Below, piece by piece: positions 40,342-49,871 of a DNA stretch of 64,000 nucleotides. Numbering within the stretch: position 1 is the stretch's first letter; each line of letters starts with the position of its first letter. The notes beneath the pieces were generated by a model. It did no database searches. It had not been told where the DNA came from and saw only the letters and a list, made by a program, of their open reading frames with translations. Source of the stretch: Dermatophilus congolensis (GTDB lineage Bacteria > Actinomycetota > Actinomycetes > Actinomycetales > Dermatophilaceae); contig JAUNUP010000005.1 in NCBI GenBank assembly GCA_030538115.1, positions 135,379-199,378 of the forward strand, given 5' to 3'. Made by a program: the position numbers and the translations under genes.

Positions 40342-41328
40342 ATGGAGAGATCCTTTTTCGAGACGCTGCTCTGGCCGCTGGAGTGGTTCGTCGAGTGGGT
40401 GCTGGTGGCCTTCCACAGCCTCTTCTCCACTCTCGGGATGAATCCGGCCTCCGGCTGGAACTGGTCGTTGTCGATCGTCGGGCTCGTCGTGGTCATCCGC
40501 GTCGTCTTGATCCCCCTCTTCGTCAAACAGATCCAGTCGTCGCGGCGGATGCAGCTCATCCAGCCCGAGATGCAGAAGATCCAGAAGAAGTACAAGGGCA
40601 AGAACGATCCCGAATCCCGGCAGAAGATGTCGGAAGAAACGATGGATCTGTATCGGCGCACGGGTACCAACCCCTTCGCGTCGTGTATGCCGATCCTTCT
40701 TCAGATGCCGATCTTCTTCGCGCTTTTCCGCGTGCTCAACGGCCTCGGCGCGGTGGCGGCCGGCACTCGGCCCGCCGCGGGTCCGCTCACGCAAGACCTC
40801 GCCGCCCAGGCCGACAAATCCAGCATCTTCGGTGCCCAGCTCTCCGACATCTTCCTTCGGGCCGATTCGATCGAAGCCAAGATCGTCACCGTCGTGCTCA
40901 TCATCCTCATGTCGGCCACGACGTTCATCACGCAGCACCAGCTGACGATGAAGAACATGCCGGCATCGGCGCTCGACAACCCGATGGCGCGCCAGCAGAA
41001 GATGATGCTCTACCTGTTCCCGATCATCTTCGCGGTGTCGGGCGTGAACTTCCCCGTCGGCGTTCTGATCTACTGGTTCGTCACCAACCTGTGGTCGATG
41101 GGACAGCAGTTCTTCGTCATCCGTCGCATGCCCACGCCTGGTTCGGAGGCGGAGAAGGCGGTCAACGAGCGCCGGCGCCGTCGTGGCAAGCCCGAACTCG
41201 CGGCCGCCCAGCCGGTCTCGTCCGGCGATGACGACGGTGACGGCTCCGCAGCGGACTCGCCCCCCGGAGTGCGCAAGGGCGGGCAGCGGCAACAGCCGCG
41301 TCGCCAACCGCGCGGCAAACGCAAGTAG
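40342..41328 (+). CDS. yidC: Membrane protein insertase YidC
   Basis: 328 aa of the short Gram-positive Oxa1/YidC type. Core helices begin NWSLSIVGLVVVIRVVLIPLF, whose Arg lies in the hydrophilic groove; others include CMPILLQMPIFFALFRVLNG and LFPIIFAVSGVNFPVGVLIYW. It lacks the large periplasmic domain of proteobacteria. A basic Arg/Gln-rich tail of about 60 residues could contact the ribosome. ATG preceded by AGGGAG. Confidence 0.97.
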   Translation: MERSFFETLLWPLEWFVEWVLVAFHSLFSTLGMNPASGWNWSLSIVGLVVVIRVVLIPLFVKQIQSSRRMQLIQPEMQKIQKKYKGKNDPESRQKMSEETMDLYRRTGTNPFASCMPILLQMPIFFALFRVLNGLGAVAAGTRPAAGPLTQDLAAQADKSSIFGAQLSDIFLRADSIEAKIVTVVLIILMSATTFITQHQLTMKNMPASALDNPMARQQKMMLYLFPIIFAVSGVNFPVGVLIYWFVTNLWSMGQQFFVIRRMPTPGSEAEKAVNERRRRRGKPELAAAQPVSSGDDDGDGSAADSPPGVRKGGQRQQPRRQPRGKRK

Positions 41329-41398
41329 CCGAGCACCACAGACCTGACCGGTGCGGTCGAACGCGAGCCGCACCCAGCACTTCTGATGAGGAGTAACC

Positions 41399-41947
41399 AT
41401 GAGCGAGGCAGTTGCCGAGCCCGTCGTCGACGAGCAGACCACCGCACAGAGCTCACGAGGCGACGACCGCCGTCGTACCGACGACCTCGAGCGTGAGGGA
41501 GAGGTCGCGGCCGACTTTCTCGAGAAGCTTCTCGACATCGCCGACGTCGACGGCGACATCGACGTGGATGTCGACGGTGACCGCGCGATCGTCGCGATCG
41601 TCGACTCCGAAGAGGGCCGCGTGCCCCGGCGGCTCGTCGGTCAAGACGGGCGGGTTCTCGAGGCGCTGCAAGAGCTGACGCGCATGGCCGTGCAGGCCAG
41701 CACCGGCGACCGCAGCAGGCTCATGCTCGACATCGCCGGCCACCGCGCCGAGCGCCGCGCAGCCGTCGTCGCTCTTGCTCGCGAGGTCATCGAAGACGTG
41801 CAGGCGTCGGGCGAGGCCCGTTCGCTGTCGCCGATGTCGGCCTTCGAGCGCAAGGTCGTACACGACGAGGTGCTGCGCTCGGGGCTCGGCTCCGAGTCCG
41901 AAGGCAGCGAGCCCAACCGGTTCGTGGTCGTTCTGCCGCGCTCCTGA
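41399..41947 (+). CDS. khpB: Jag/KhpB RNA-binding protein (KH-R3H)
   Basis: 182 aa. An acidic N-terminus leads to a KH domain with GQDGRVLEALQELTRMAVQ, then an R3H domain (RAERRAAVVALAREV ... RSLSPMSAFERKVVHDEV). Family members bind RNA with KhpA and affect cell division. It always follows yidC in actinobacteria. ATG with GAGGAG. Confidence 0.95.
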   Translation: MSEAVAEPVVDEQTTAQSSRGDDRRRTDDLEREGEVAADFLEKLLDIADVDGDIDVDVDGDRAIVAIVDSEEGRVPRRLVGQDGRVLEALQELTRMAVQASTGDRSRLMLDIAGHRAERRAAVVALAREVIEDVQASGEARSLSPMSAFERKVVHDEVLRSGLGSESEGSEPNRFVVVLPRS

Positions 41948-41950
41948 GAC

Positions 41951-42697
41951 GTGGAGACCCCCTCTCCAGACCTGACGGCCCCGCCTGCGCTCGCCGAAGA
42001 CCTCTTCGGTGAGCACCTCGGCGGGGCTCTCGGTTACGCCCGACTGCTCGCGACCACCGGAGTGGACCACGGCCTGATCGGGCCACGCGAGGTGCCCCGC
42101 CTCTGGGAGCGCCACATCCTCAACTGTGCGGTGCTGGCGCGGCTGCTAGACCCAGGTATCTCGGTCGGAGACATCGGTTCTGGTGCCGGACTGCCCGGGC
42201 TGGCTGTGGCGATTGCGCGCCCCGACCTCCGGATGCACCTCATCGAACCGCTTGCGCGCCGCACCGTGTGGCTGGAGGCTGCGGTCGATGAGCTGGGGCT
42301 CGAGAACGTGACGGTGCACCGTGGTCGCGCCGACAGCCTCGCCGGTGTCGAGCGTTTCGACGTAGTCACCGCCCGCGCCGTGGCCAGGCTCGACAAGTTG
42401 GCCGCCTGGTCTGCCCCGATCCTTCGTGCGGGCGGCGAGCTGATCGCCCTCAAGGGATCGTCTGCCGAGCAGGAGATTGCCGAAGACTTCGACACGATCC
42501 GACGCGCCGGCGGCGTCGACCCTAGCGTCGAGATCCTTGGAGACGGTGAACTCGAGGTGCCGACGACGGTGGTGCGGATCGCGTTTCCTGTCGAGCGTGT
42601 CGTGGGGGGCGCCGCCGCGGCCAGCCGTCGAAGCACGAAAAGGCAGGGTGGTCGCGCGTCGAGGCCCCAGCGTGGCGGGCCGAAGCGACGTTCATGA
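41951..42697 (+). CDS. rsmG: 16S rRNA (guanine-527-N7)-methyltransferase RsmG
   Basis: 248 aa. SAM-binding motif GDIGSGAGLPGLAVAIARP and RAVARLDKLAAWSAPIL fit the GidB/RsmG family. It methylates G527 of 16S rRNA; loss gives low-level streptomycin resistance in other bacteria. GTG start three bases after the khpB stop. Basic C-terminal tail. Confidence 0.96.
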   Translation: METPSPDLTAPPALAEDLFGEHLGGALGYARLLATTGVDHGLIGPREVPRLWERHILNCAVLARLLDPGISVGDIGSGAGLPGLAVAIARPDLRMHLIEPLARRTVWLEAAVDELGLENVTVHRGRADSLAGVERFDVVTARAVARLDKLAAWSAPILRAGGELIALKGSSAEQEIAEDFDTIRRAGGVDPSVEILGDGELEVPTTVVRIAFPVERVVGGAAAASRRSTKRQGGRASRPQRGGPKRRS

Positions 42698-42788
42698 ACG
42701 GATCGGTCAGGGCGCTGTGTCGCGCTGAGCCAGGTGCCTGATTGCCGATAGCGTTGGGAGTCGGTGTGTCGAGGATGCGGGTGATGAC

Positions 42789-44033
42789 GTGAGCACAGGT
42801 GGGGGTTCCGGGAGCGGTCTCGGATGGCCTTCGGAGACAGCACGTTCGGGTATCGCCAACGCATCCGGCGGCCCCGGTGTGCCTGTGGCCGTCGGCTGGC
42901 CGTCTGAAAAGATCCCGACCGTTTCACGTGAAACATCGGTTGTCGAAGAAGCTGAAGCTGTCGAACCTGAAGTCATCGACGATCACGTGGCCGAGCCCGA
43001 GAAAGGTGGATCGACCACAGTGACGGAGCCGAACGCGCACGAGGTCCCCGAGTCGTCTGAGACCGAGCCCTCTGAGCTTGCTCAACCCTCCGAGCCTGTG
43101 CCCTCTGAAGCTGCTGCACCCTCTGCACCCTCTGAACCCTCTGAGTCGCCCGAGCAGCCGGTGGTACCTGAACCGAGTGCGCCCGCGGGTCGGCGCCTCA
43201 TCCGTCCGAAGGGCTCGCCGTGGCCCCGCCCTCCGCGCACGCGCGTGGTGACGATCGCGAACCAAAAGGGTGGGGTCGGCAAGACGACGACCGCGGTCAA
43301 CCTCGCGGCGTCCCTCTCCCTCGGCGGACAGCGTGTGCTCGTCATCGACACCGACCCCCAGGGCAACGCCAGCACGGCGCTCGGCATCGACCACACTGCC
43401 GATGTCGCGAGCATCTACGACGTGCTGGTCGAAGACGTGCCGCTCGGTGATGTCGTGCAGGAGTGTCCCCTGCTCCCCGGCCTCCTGTGTGTACCCGCCA
43501 CCATCGAGCTCGCAGGGGCCGAGATCGAACTCGTCTCGTTCGTCGCCCGCGAGACGCGGCTCCAGCGCGCGATCGCCGCGTACCTCGCGGATCTGGAGGC
43601 GCGTGGCGAATACCTCGACTACGTCATCATCGACTGCCCGCCCAGCCTCGGACTGCTGACGATCAACGCGTTCGTGGCCGGCGAAGAGGTGCTGATCCCC
43701 ATCCAGTGTGAGTACTACGCGCTGGAGGGGCTCTCGATGCTCATCCGCAACATCGACATGATCCAGCGGCACCTCAACCCGAGGCTGCACATCTCGACGA
43801 TCCTGCTCACGATGTACGACGCCCGCACGCGCCTGTCGTCGCAGGTCGCTGACGAGGTGCGCGCCCACTTCTCCGGGCAGGTGCTCAAGGCGATGGTTCC
43901 GCGATCCGTGCGGGTGTCGGAGGCGCCGAGTCACGGTGAGACCGTGCTGACCTACGACCCGATGAGCACGGGGTCTCTCGCGTACCTCGATGCGGCGAAG
44001 GAATTCGCCACCCGCGGCGCCGCTCAGGGCTGA
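42789..44033 (+). CDS. parA: Chromosome partitioning ATPase ParA (long N-terminal extension)
   Basis: 414 aa. The deviant Walker A QKGGVGKTTT lies at residues 159-168 and is followed by DTDPQGNAS and the Walker B region VIIDCPPS. It moves ParB-parS complexes over the nucleoid. The first 150 residues are a low-complexity Glu/Pro/Ser extension. Codons 45-49 (VSRET) coincide with a parS site. The start GTG 42789 is uncertain: translation could begin further in, but no better start with a ribosome site was found. Confidence 0.92.
   Translation: MSTGGGSGSGLGWPSETARSGIANASGGPGVPVAVGWPSEKIPTVSRETSVVEEAEAVEPEVIDDHVAEPEKGGSTTVTEPNAHEVPESSETEPSELAQPSEPVPSEAAAPSAPSEPSESPEQPVVPEPSAPAGRRLIRPKGSPWPRPPRTRVVTIANQKGGVGKTTTAVNLAASLSLGGQRVLVIDTDPQGNASTALGIDHTADVASIYDVLVEDVPLGDVVQECPLLPGLLCVPATIELAGAEIELVSFVARETRLQRAIAAYLADLEARGEYLDYVIIDCPPSLGLLTINAFVAGEEVLIPIQCEYYALEGLSMLIRNIDMIQRHLNPRLHISTILLTMYDARTRLSSQVADEVRAHFSGQVLKAMVPRSVRVSEAPSHGETVLTYDPMSTGSLAYLDAAKEFATRGAAQG
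42921..42934. other. parS: parS site 1 (inside parA)
   Basis: GTTTCACGTGAAAC, the perfect palindromic core of the bacterial parS consensus TGTTTCACGTGAAACA, within the parA coding sequence. Confidence 0.95.
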
Positions 44034-44109
44034 GCCTCCCTGGGTCGTGACCCGACTTCTGGCGCGCCATCATCCGACCCGATCCACCTCCGCCGAGTCG
44101 AGGTGCGTG

Positions 44110-44123
44110 GTTTCACGTGAAAC
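44110..44123. other. parS: parS site 2 (parA-parB gap)
   Basis: GTTTCACGTGAAAC perfect core, in the 175-base gap between parA and parB. Confidence 0.95.
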
Positions 44124-44208
44124 ATCCGCGCCGCGGCCGGTGCGTCTGCGCGGGACTTTGCCGACTCGTTACTAGGCTCGCTTCACCAGGAAGGTGAGGA
44201 GTGGTCAC

Positions 44209-45444
44209 ATGCGTAGTGAGCGTCAGCGTGGTCTGGGCAGGGGTCTGGGCGCACTGATCCCGACAGATGTTCCTCGGGAGTCGGTCGTCTCCCGTCCGTC
44301 GGACGTGTTCTTCGACGGGCCTCGGTCGGTACCGCGCGACCTTCCGCCGACGCAGGCGCCGGAGTCGCCTCGCGACGGTGTGCGACCGGAGAGCGCGGTT
44401 GCGTTCAGCAAGGCGTTCGCCGGACTGACGCGCAGGGCTGAGACCGCACAAACCGCACCGGCGTCACCGGCGCCGCTGGCCCAGCCCGAGACTCAGGAGC
44501 ACCACCGCATCGGTTCAGTCCCCGTCTCCGGTGCATCGACGACGGTGCAGCCGACAGACGATGAGACCCGCGACGCCGAACTCAAGGCCGTGCCCGGAGC
44601 GCAGTTCGCGGAGATCGCGCTCGACCACATCCGCCCGAACGCGCGCCAGCCGCGCACCGTCTTCGACGAGCAGGAGCTCGAGGAGCTGGCCGCGAGCATC
44701 CAGGAGATCGGCGTTCTGCAGCCGATCGTCGTGCGCCGGGTGGTCGAGACTGCCGATAGCGAATCCACCGAACAGGCCTACGAGCTCATCATGGGCGAAC
44801 GTCGGTGGCGGGCCAGCCGCCAGGCGGGCCTCACTACGATCCCCGCGATCATCAAGAGCACGCCCGACGATGCGATGCTCCGGGACGCTCTGCTCGAGAA
44901 CCTGCAGCGCGCTCAGCTCAACCCGCTCGAAGAGGCTGCCGCGTACCAGCAGCTGCTCGACGACTTCGGTTGCACGCACGACGAGCTCGCCACACGCTTG
45001 AGCCGCTCGCGCCCCCAGATCAGCAACACGCTGCGTCTGTTGCGCCTGCCTCCGGTCGTCGCTCGGCGCGTAGCCGCGGGTGTGCTCACCGCAGGGCACG
45101 CGCGCGCTCTGCTAGGCCTGGCAGACGCTGCGGCGATGGAGCGTTTGGCACAGCGGATCGTGGCCGAAGGCCTGTCGGTGCGGAGTGTCGAAGAGATCGT
45201 CGCAATCGCCGCGGACGAGGCGGTACCCACGCCCCGCCGCCCGCGCACCCGGCCGGCCAACCCTGAGTTCGACGCCCTGGCCGCTCTGCTCACCGATCGC
45301 CTCGACACGCGGGTCAGCATCAACATGGGCCGCAGCAAGGGCAAGCTCACGGTCGAGTTCGCCTCACGCGAAGACCTCGACCGCATCCTCACGGTCATCC
45401 GTGACGCCCCCGAATTCGGGGCCGATACGCGCGAAGCAGGCTGA
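44209..45444 (+). CDS. parB: Chromosome partitioning protein ParB
   Basis: 411 aa. N-terminal RGLGRGLGALIP ParA-interacting tail, then a linker of about 110 residues. ParB/Spo0J domain: LDHIRPNARQPRTVFDEQELEELAASI, the CTPase/arginine patch GERRWRASRQAGL and ENLQRAQLNPLEEA. The DNA-binding helix-turn-helix has THDELATRLSRSRPQISNTLRLL, and a C-terminal dimerisation part follows. ATG 44209 has AGGAG seven bases upstream; GTG 44194 is weaker. Three parS sites flank it. Confidence 0.97.
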   Translation: MRSERQRGLGRGLGALIPTDVPRESVVSRPSDVFFDGPRSVPRDLPPTQAPESPRDGVRPESAVAFSKAFAGLTRRAETAQTAPASPAPLAQPETQEHHRIGSVPVSGASTTVQPTDDETRDAELKAVPGAQFAEIALDHIRPNARQPRTVFDEQELEELAASIQEIGVLQPIVVRRVVETADSESTEQAYELIMGERRWRASRQAGLTTIPAIIKSTPDDAMLRDALLENLQRAQLNPLEEAAAYQQLLDDFGCTHDELATRLSRSRPQISNTLRLLRLPPVVARRVAAGVLTAGHARALLGLADAAAMERLAQRIVAEGLSVRSVEEIVAIAADEAVPTPRRPRTRPANPEFDALAALLTDRLDTRVSINMGRSKGKLTVEFASREDLDRILTVIRDAPEFGADTREAG

Positions 45445-45480
45445 CCGGTCGACACTGTGTGAGCACGCTGTGAACGCTCG

Positions 45481-45496
45481 TGTTTCACGTGAAACA
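45481..45496. other. parS: parS site 3 (after parB)
   Basis: TGTTTCACGTGAAACA, the complete 16-base consensus, between the parB stop and its terminator. Confidence 0.97.
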
Positions 45497-45497
45497 A

Positions 45498-45540
45498 CGA
45501 AAGGGCCCGTCGAACCGATTCGGTTCGACGGGCCCTTTCG
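45498..45540. terminator. Bidirectional terminator between parB and trxA
   Basis: Perfect 20-bp inverted repeat CGAAAGGGCCCGTCGAACCG with a three-base loop between convergent genes. It is the longest stem in the window. Confidence 0.92.
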
Positions 45541-45555
45541 GCAGTTGCTGGAGCG

Positions 45556-45882
45556 TCAGCCGACGAAGTCCTCGAGCTCGCGCAGCAGCTTCGGCTTGGG
45601 GTGAGCGCCCACGATCGACTTGGCAACGTCGCCGCCGACGAAGACGTTGAGCGTCGGAATGCTCGTGATGCCGTACTTGGCCGTGATCGCCGGGTTCTCG
45701 TCGGTGTTCAGCTTGACGATCGTGATCTTGTCACCGTGCGACCCCGCGATCTCCTCGAGGATCGGAGCGACCGCGCGGCACGGACCGCACCACGGTGCCC
45801 AGAAGTCGACGAGCACGGGCTTGTCGCTGTCGAGCACGTCGGCGTCGAAGGTCGCGTCGGTGGTCGCCTTGATTTCAGCCAT
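45556..45882 (-). CDS. trxA: Thioredoxin
   Basis: 108-aa thioredoxin with active site FWAPWCGPCR and the cis-Pro segment ITSIPTLNVF. Cytoplasmic disulfide reductant, kept reduced by the adjacent TrxB; it may also feed electrons to CcdA at 13362-14201 (inference). ATG behind AGGAGG. Genes trxB-trxA are on the minus strand, 43 bases apart. Confidence 0.97.
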   Translation of the reverse strand: MAEIKATTDATFDADVLDSDKPVLVDFWAPWCGPCRAVAPILEEIAGSHGDKITIVKLNTDENPAITAKYGITSIPTLNVFVGGDVAKSIVGAHPKPKLLRELEDFVG

Positions 45883-45925
45883 GAATCCTCCTGTGGATGG
45901 TCTGGTACGTAGTCAGTTTCGCGTG

Positions 45926-46924
45926 TCAGGCGGTCGGAGCTTGAGAGGACACGGAAGACGCAGCCGCCATGGCCGGCACCGCAGTGCCCGCCTCCAGCGA
46001 AGTGAGGTAGCGCTCGGCGTCGAGGGCGGCCGCGCAACCGGATCCGGCGGCTGTGATTGCCTGCCGGTAGGTGTGGTCGACGAGGTCGCCGCAGGCGAAG
46101 ACCCCGGGGACGTTGGTGCGCGTGCTGCGCCCCTCGGCCACGACGTAGCCGGCGTCGTCGAGCTCGACGACGCCCTTGACGAGCTCGTTGCGGGGCTCGT
46201 GGCCGATGGCGACGAACACGGCGTTGGTCGCGAGTTCGCGGGTCTCGCCGGTGATCGTGTCGGTCAGCGTGATGCCCTCGACCTTGGTGTCTCCGTGGAT
46301 CCCCGTCACCTGCGAGTTCCACTCGAAGCGGATCTTCGGGTTGTCGTGGGCGCGCTGGGCCATGATCGCGCTGGCCCGAAGCTGGTCGCGCCGGTGCACG
46401 ATCGTGACGGTCTCGGCGAATTTGGTGAGGAAGGTGGCCTCCTCCACAGCGGAGTCTCCACCGCCGACGACGACGATGTTCTGGTTGCGGAAGAAGAAAC
46501 CGTCGCACGTGGCACACCACGAGACACCGTGGCCGGAGAGGCGCTTCTCGTCGGGCAGCCCCAGCTCGCGGTAGGCCGAACCCATGGCGAGGATCACGGC
46601 GCGGCTGCGGTAGGTGCGACCGCTTCCGTCGGTGACGGTCTTGACATCGCCGGCGAGATCGACGGAGACGACGTCGTCGGCGATCAGCTCGGCACCGAAG
46701 CGGGCTGCCTGGGCCCGCATGTTCTCCATGAGATCGGGGCCCATGATGCCCTCGGGAAAGCCCGGAAAGTTCTCGACATCGGTCGTGTTCATCAGTGCGC
46801 CGCCAGCGGTCACCGAGCCCGTGATGACCACGGGAGCGAGGTTCGCGCGCGCCGCGTAGACGGCCGCGGTGTACCCGGCCGGTCCGGATCCGATGATGAT
46901 GAGGTCGCGGACGTCGTCGCCCAT
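45926..46924 (-). CDS. trxB: Thioredoxin reductase
   Basis: 332 aa. FAD-binding [16 protein letters not shown], redox pair [15 protein letters not shown] site [15 protein letters not shown] and C-terminal FAD motif [16 protein letters not shown]. Reduces TrxA with NADPH. The C-terminus extends about 20 Ala/Ser-rich residues past the family end. ATG with GAAGGAA upstream. Confidence 0.97.
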   Translation of the reverse strand: MGDDVRDLIIIGSGPAGYTAAVYAARANLAPVVITGSVTAGGALMNTTDVENFPGFPEGIMGPDLMENMRAQAARFGAELIADDVVSVDLAGDVKTVTDGSGRTYRSRAVILAMGSAYRELGLPDEKRLSGHGVSWCATCDGFFFRNQNIVVVGGGDSAVEEATFLTKFAETVTIVHRRDQLRASAIMAQRAHDNPKIRFEWNSQVTGIHGDTKVEGITLTDTITGETRELATNAVFVAIGHEPRNELVKGVVELDDAGYVVAEGRSTRTNVPGVFACGDLVDHTYRQAITAAGSGCAAALDAERYLTSLEAGTAVPAMAAASSVSSQAPTA

Positions 46925-47072
46925 GCCGTTCCTTCCGAAAAGGTGTGCTTGTCGTTGCGCCGCGGTGGAGTCGTGTCGACACCGCGAGTGCGCCCAGCAC
47001 AGTCAACCAGGCCCGGGGTACCGGCTATTCCGATGTCCAGTTCGGCACGTCGTGTCGTGGGATCGAGGCGGA

Positions 47073-47969
47073 CTACGGATGCGAGGGCAGAACGGTGGGT
47101 CCGGCCAGCACCGGGTCGCCGAGCGCAGGACAGGCCGGGTCGATGACGCGAACGGTGTACGTGACCGGTTCGGTGTCTGTGGAGGTGGTGACGACCACAG
47201 CCGCGGGCCGCCCCTCGAACGTGGCCAGGTCTACCGCGACCACAGTGCGCTCCTGGATGCGCAGGTGTCGCAGACACGCGAGAACGTCACGCTCCGCGCG
47301 CTCGGTGTCGTCGTTGCCTGCGGAGGCGGGCGCGGAAGCGACGGCGAGGTTGCCCTGCGTCGTTGCATCACCGGTGAGCCGAGCGAATCCGTGGGTCGCG
47401 CCGGAGGTGCCCCCCTGCAGGGGCGTGTGAGTGCCGAGAAGCCAACTCGACTGGCGCGGGAGCGTCTCTGCGCCGTATGTGGTCCCCGACGTGCTCACCG
47501 GGATGCCCGCCCCGCGCAGGGTGTTGGTCGCGAGCACATCACTGATAGGCACGTCAGGCAGACTGATCACCGACAGGCTGGCCGCGCCGACGAGCCCCGC
47601 GGCGAGCGTGGCGCCGGCGAGCAGTAGAAGGGTGCGCTGCGAGGGCCGCGGGCGTGAGAACGGCGTGGCGTCGAGCGGAGGCAGTTGCCTGCTCTCGAAG
47701 GACATATCAGGCTGCTGGGAGAGTGACCGGCGCAAGCGATCAGTGAGGTTGCGGCTCGGCAGCTCAGGGGTGTTCAGGCCCGACAACAGCGACCGGATGC
47801 CGGTGTCGTCGGCTTCGGTATCCGCCTGGGGGTCGGGATGGGCATCGGGACGGCGCGCATCGTGTTCAGCGTCGTCTCGGCCACGGGCTGGCCCGTCTGG
47901 GCGGTCTGGGCGCTCGGGGGGATCGATCGGTTGCGGCTGCGGCGGAGAGTCCGGATCGTGCGATCTCAT
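47073..47969 (-). CDS. Membrane protein in the anti-sigma (RsmA-like) position, function uncertain
   Basis: 298 aa. An acidic, Pro/Asp-rich N-terminus of about 65 residues leads to a short segment IRSLLSGLNTPELPSRNLTDRLRR. This resembles the N-terminal module of actinobacterial proteins encoded between sigM and trxB. One transmembrane helix (about 121-145) and an extracytoplasmic domain of about 150 residues with two cysteines (CLRHL, DPACP) follow. AGGAGG is eight bases from ATG 47969. An anti-sigma role would be expected from location, but no sigma factor gene is next to it, so the function remains open. Confidence 0.65.
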   Translation of the reverse strand: MRSHDPDSPPQPQPIDPPERPDRPDGPARGRDDAEHDARRPDAHPDPQADTEADDTGIRSLLSGLNTPELPSRNLTDRLRRSLSQQPDMSFESRQLPPLDATPFSRPRPSQRTLLLLAGATLAAGLVGAASLSVISLPDVPISDVLATNTLRGAGIPVSTSGTTYGAETLPRQSSWLLGTHTPLQGGTSGATHGFARLTGDATTQGNLAVASAPASAGNDDTERAERDVLACLRHLRIQERTVVAVDLATFEGRPAAVVVTTSTDTEPVTYTVRVIDPACPALGDPVLAGPTVLPSHP

Positions 47970-48087
47970 CGACTCCACCTCCTACCGCTGCCTGTGACAC
48001 CCTGCCCGTCATGACGTTCCGGCATCGGCTCAGGTTCCCGCATGTCCGTGTGGGCACCCGGGGTGATGTCGACGACGAGCGAAATCG

Positions 48088-49809
48088 TCAGTACGCGCTG
48101 ATCTCCGCGATGCTGGCGCGGTACCTGCCGTCGTTCTCTTCGGGCAGTTTCGTGACGAACACGATGACGTATGCAGCGTCGGCGACCGGGCTCGCTGCAG
48201 CGATGTCGTTCTCGCCGGCGGGCGCGTTGCTGAGGCTGCCGATCTCGGTGGCACCGTCGAGCGAGGCCTTCGAGTTGGTGTAGACGGTGAGGTCGTGGCC
48301 CGCGTTCAGCGTGGTGACCCGCACTCCCCGAACGATGGAGGGCGACTCGAGTTGGGCGACGAGGCCGACACCCGACTTGCCGCCGCTGCCGACAGCATTG
48401 GCGTTGCGGTACCCCTCCGAGCGCCACGCGGAGGTTGCGTTGCCGTCGATGGCGCGGGCCGCGTGACTCTCGTTCTCTTTGCCGTCACCGTCGGGGTCGA
48501 AACCCGTGATGCCAGTGAACGTCAGCGGCCCGCCAGTCTCAGTCGGGACCGGAGCCGCGGAGGTCGGTGCGACGCTCGGCGTGCGACGGGTGGGAGCCGC
48601 GGTCGGCGTGCGGGCCGGGGCGGCCGAGGTCGAGTCAGGGATCGAGTTCCACAGCACCGGCACGGCAGCGGCGGTAGCGATGAGCAGCCCGGCCGAGACG
48701 ACTCCGAGGATCACCTTTCCGTAGCGCCCGTCTTTCGAGGCGATCGACGGAACGCCGGGCGCGATACGGCTCTCGGGCGCTTCGGCTCCGAGACGGGCGT
48801 CGAGGGCTTCAGGCAGGTCGAGAAAGTCGGGGTCAGCGCGTCGCTCTTCGAGGTCCCGACGTTCGGCGGCGAGGCGGGCCGCACGCTTCTCGGCACGGCG
48901 TTGCGAGAACGACATGGTCGCAGTGGGAGCGGCAGCCGACGCAGCCGACGCCGCGGCGGTTGCGGCTCCGACGGCGGGGATGACGCTCGTCTCGGCCATC
49001 GTGTCGCCGCCCGTCCCGGCGCGATGGGCGACCTTGGTGACGCGGGTGGTCGACCAGGGGCGAAGCTGGCGGGCGAGTTCACCGGGCGTGGCCGGACCGG
49101 TGCCTTGGTTGAGGGTGCTTCGGCAGATCGCGTCGAGCTCGGGCGGTACCGCGACGACGAGCTCGGAGGGCGCGGCGACCCCGGCGCCGACGCGGGGCGC
49201 GGAGGCGAACCCGCGCACCGGAGTGGTCAGCGGCCAACGTGTCGTCATGACGGCGTACATGAGCGCCACCACCGAGCGCGCGTCGCGCTTCTCGGCCTCG
49301 GCGGGCGAGACGTCTTCGTCGGTGCCCTCGATCACGGAGGCGATCGCGAGGCCCGCGATCTTGATGACCCCGGTCTCGGAGAGGCGCACGGCGTGCGGCG
49401 TCAGGTGCAGGTGGTGCACGTTGCGCCCGGCGGCCGTGTCGAGGGCCGTGGCGACTTCACCGGCGATACGACGTGCTTCCTCCGGTGGCAAAGGGCCTGT
49501 TTCGATCAGTTGTGCGAGAGTCTTGGTTTCGGTCAGCGATTCCTCGACGAGCCAGCTCATGGAGATGTCGGAGCCGACGTCGAGCACCCGAACGAACCGA
49601 TGATCGGCGATGGCGGCACTGCGTCGCGCGGCGTGGACGATGTCGGCGGCGTTCGACATGGCAGTGGGAAAGACGGTGACCTCGACCTCTCGGCCCAGCG
49701 TGTCATCGGTCGCGGACCAGACGTCGATCTCACCGATCCGCGCACGCCTGTGGTTGAGCGTGTAACGACCGGCGACGATCTGCCCTGCTCCTACGCCTTG
49801 CACGGCCAC
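48088..49809 (-). CDS. Kinase-like (pseudokinase) membrane protein, MviN-associated
   Basis: 573 aa. Residues of about 12-260 follow a Ser/Thr kinase fold, but the glycine loop is degenerate (RRARIGEIDVW), the VAIK lysine position reads EVTVF and the HRD loop reads HLHLTP, so it is probably inactive. A transmembrane helix (about 368-388) and a beta-rich extracellular domain (about 420-573, discoidin-like) follow. In Mycobacterium this same pair of domains is fused to the C-terminus of MviN/MurJ and binds FhaA after PknB phosphorylation. Here it is a separate gene just downstream of murJ. GTG start. Confidence 0.82.
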   Translation of the reverse strand: MAVQGVGAGQIVAGRYTLNHRRARIGEIDVWSATDDTLGREVEVTVFPTAMSNAADIVHAARRSAAIADHRFVRVLDVGSDISMSWLVEESLTETKTLAQLIETGPLPPEEARRIAGEVATALDTAAGRNVHHLHLTPHAVRLSETGVIKIAGLAIASVIEGTDEDVSPAEAEKRDARSVVALMYAVMTTRWPLTTPVRGFASAPRVGAGVAAPSELVVAVPPELDAICRSTLNQGTGPATPGELARQLRPWSTTRVTKVAHRAGTGGDTMAETSVIPAVGAATAAASAASAAAPTATMSFSQRRAEKRAARLAAERRDLEERRADPDFLDLPEALDARLGAEAPESRIAPGVPSIASKDGRYGKVILGVVSAGLLIATAAAVPVLWNSIPDSTSAAPARTPTAAPTRRTPSVAPTSAAPVPTETGGPLTFTGITGFDPDGDGKENESHAARAIDGNATSAWRSEGYRNANAVGSGGKSGVGLVAQLESPSIVRGVRVTTLNAGHDLTVYTNSKASLDGATEIGSLSNAPAGENDIAAASPVADAAYVIVFVTKLPEENDGRYRASIAEISAY

Positions 49810-49871
49810 CGCCTTCGTCTTCGCCCTGTGCTGTTCGGCTGCTCGGCTGCTCGCCGAAGTTCTCGCCCAGT

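Noticed and set aside
47979..48087. Possible sigM gene fragment
   Set aside because: Only 109 bases and no sigma-70 region 2 or 4 motif in any frame.
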